From contig NZ_AQOV01000001.1 in assembly GCF_000365425.1 (NCBI RefSeq), positions 3,410,001 to 3,474,000 of the forward strand: DNA of 64,000 nucleotides. The letters run 5' to 3'. This document shows, one piece after another, positions 63,923 to 64,000 of the stretch. Positions within the stretch are counted from its first letter, which is position 1; every line of letters starts with the position of its first letter. The notes under the pieces were generated by a model. That model worked only from the letters and a program-made list of their open reading frames with translations. It had not been told where the DNA came from and did no database searches. The position numbers and the translations under genes were made by a program. This DNA comes from Methylomonas sp. MK1 (GTDB lineage Bacteria; Pseudomonadota; Gammaproteobacteria; Methylococcales; Methylomonadaceae).

Positions 63923-64000
63923 AGTTTATTGGTCAACTACTCCTGACATTGCCCTGCCTCGTGCACCCATGCAGTCGTCCTGCAGGGAGGGAGTCAAATT

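Overview
The window looks like ordinary chromosome from a gammaproteobacterium, and the gene content and base composition fit a Methylococcales methanotroph of the Methylomonas kind. This placement is an inference. It rests on gammaproteobacterial gene order (aroK-aroB-damX-hemE, crp-osmC/yhfA-speD, mutY-yggX, apaG-apaH), a hopanoid-type RND exporter (HpnN family), a VPLPA-CTERM exosortase substrate and several envelope genes without close textbook relatives. No methane-oxidation genes, rRNA, tRNA, prophage, insertion sequence or CRISPR array were seen.

Layout. 0-5 kb: the 3' end of a phosphoglucomutase gene, a large peptidoglycan-type fusion protein (metallopeptidase, PBP-like and SpoIID-like parts), a cold-shock gene with a strong promoter and long leader, and two small or membrane proteins of unknown role. 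5-8 kb: mutY-yggX, a truncated-globin-like gene and an orphan. 8-13.4 kb: the pyruvate dehydrogenase operon aceE-aceF-lpdA on the minus strand. 13.4-21.6 kb: an exosortase-sorted protein, a short LapA-type adhesin with a LapG cleavage motif, SelO, a BamE-like lipoprotein with an M23 peptidase, and a four-PAS diguanylate cyclase. 21.7-29 kb: an MFS transporter, a dienelactone hydrolase, and a TetR regulator divergent from an RND efflux pair. 28.9-34.9 kb: crp/vfr, osmC, speD, a Spy/CpxP-like protein, apaG-apaH, an ankyrin protein, mpl and a SelW-like protein. 35-42.5 kb: a Ser/Thr kinase with an extracytoplasmic sensor, a 1347-residue internally duplicated membrane protein, dgkA and a PAP2 phosphatase. 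42.5-45.2 kb: a gene-poor stretch with degenerate repeats and small unknown proteins. 45.2-54.3 kb: a phosphotransferase/ATPase fusion, uppP, a CaCA antiporter, an HpnN-like exporter, motA-motB and a membrane-anchored methyltransferase-like protein. 54.4-58.2 kb: a wbpK/V-wbpL-wbpM-like O-antigen trio. 58.3-63.7 kb: a DUF411 lipoprotein, yjbQ, then aroK-aroB-damX-hemE.

The dominant theme is the cell envelope: peptidoglycan recycling and remodelling (Mpl, M23, SpoIID-like, DamX), undecaprenyl-phosphate and lipid recycling (UppP, DgkA, PAP2), polysaccharide initiation, outer-membrane lipid export and surface adhesion under likely c-di-GMP control. The most unusual items are the three-domain SpoIID-like fusion, the duplicated 1347-residue membrane protein, the miniature LapA-type protein, the kinase with a Cache-like sensor, and a dispersed double-hairpin repeat present near 54.3, 59.4 and 63.9 kb.
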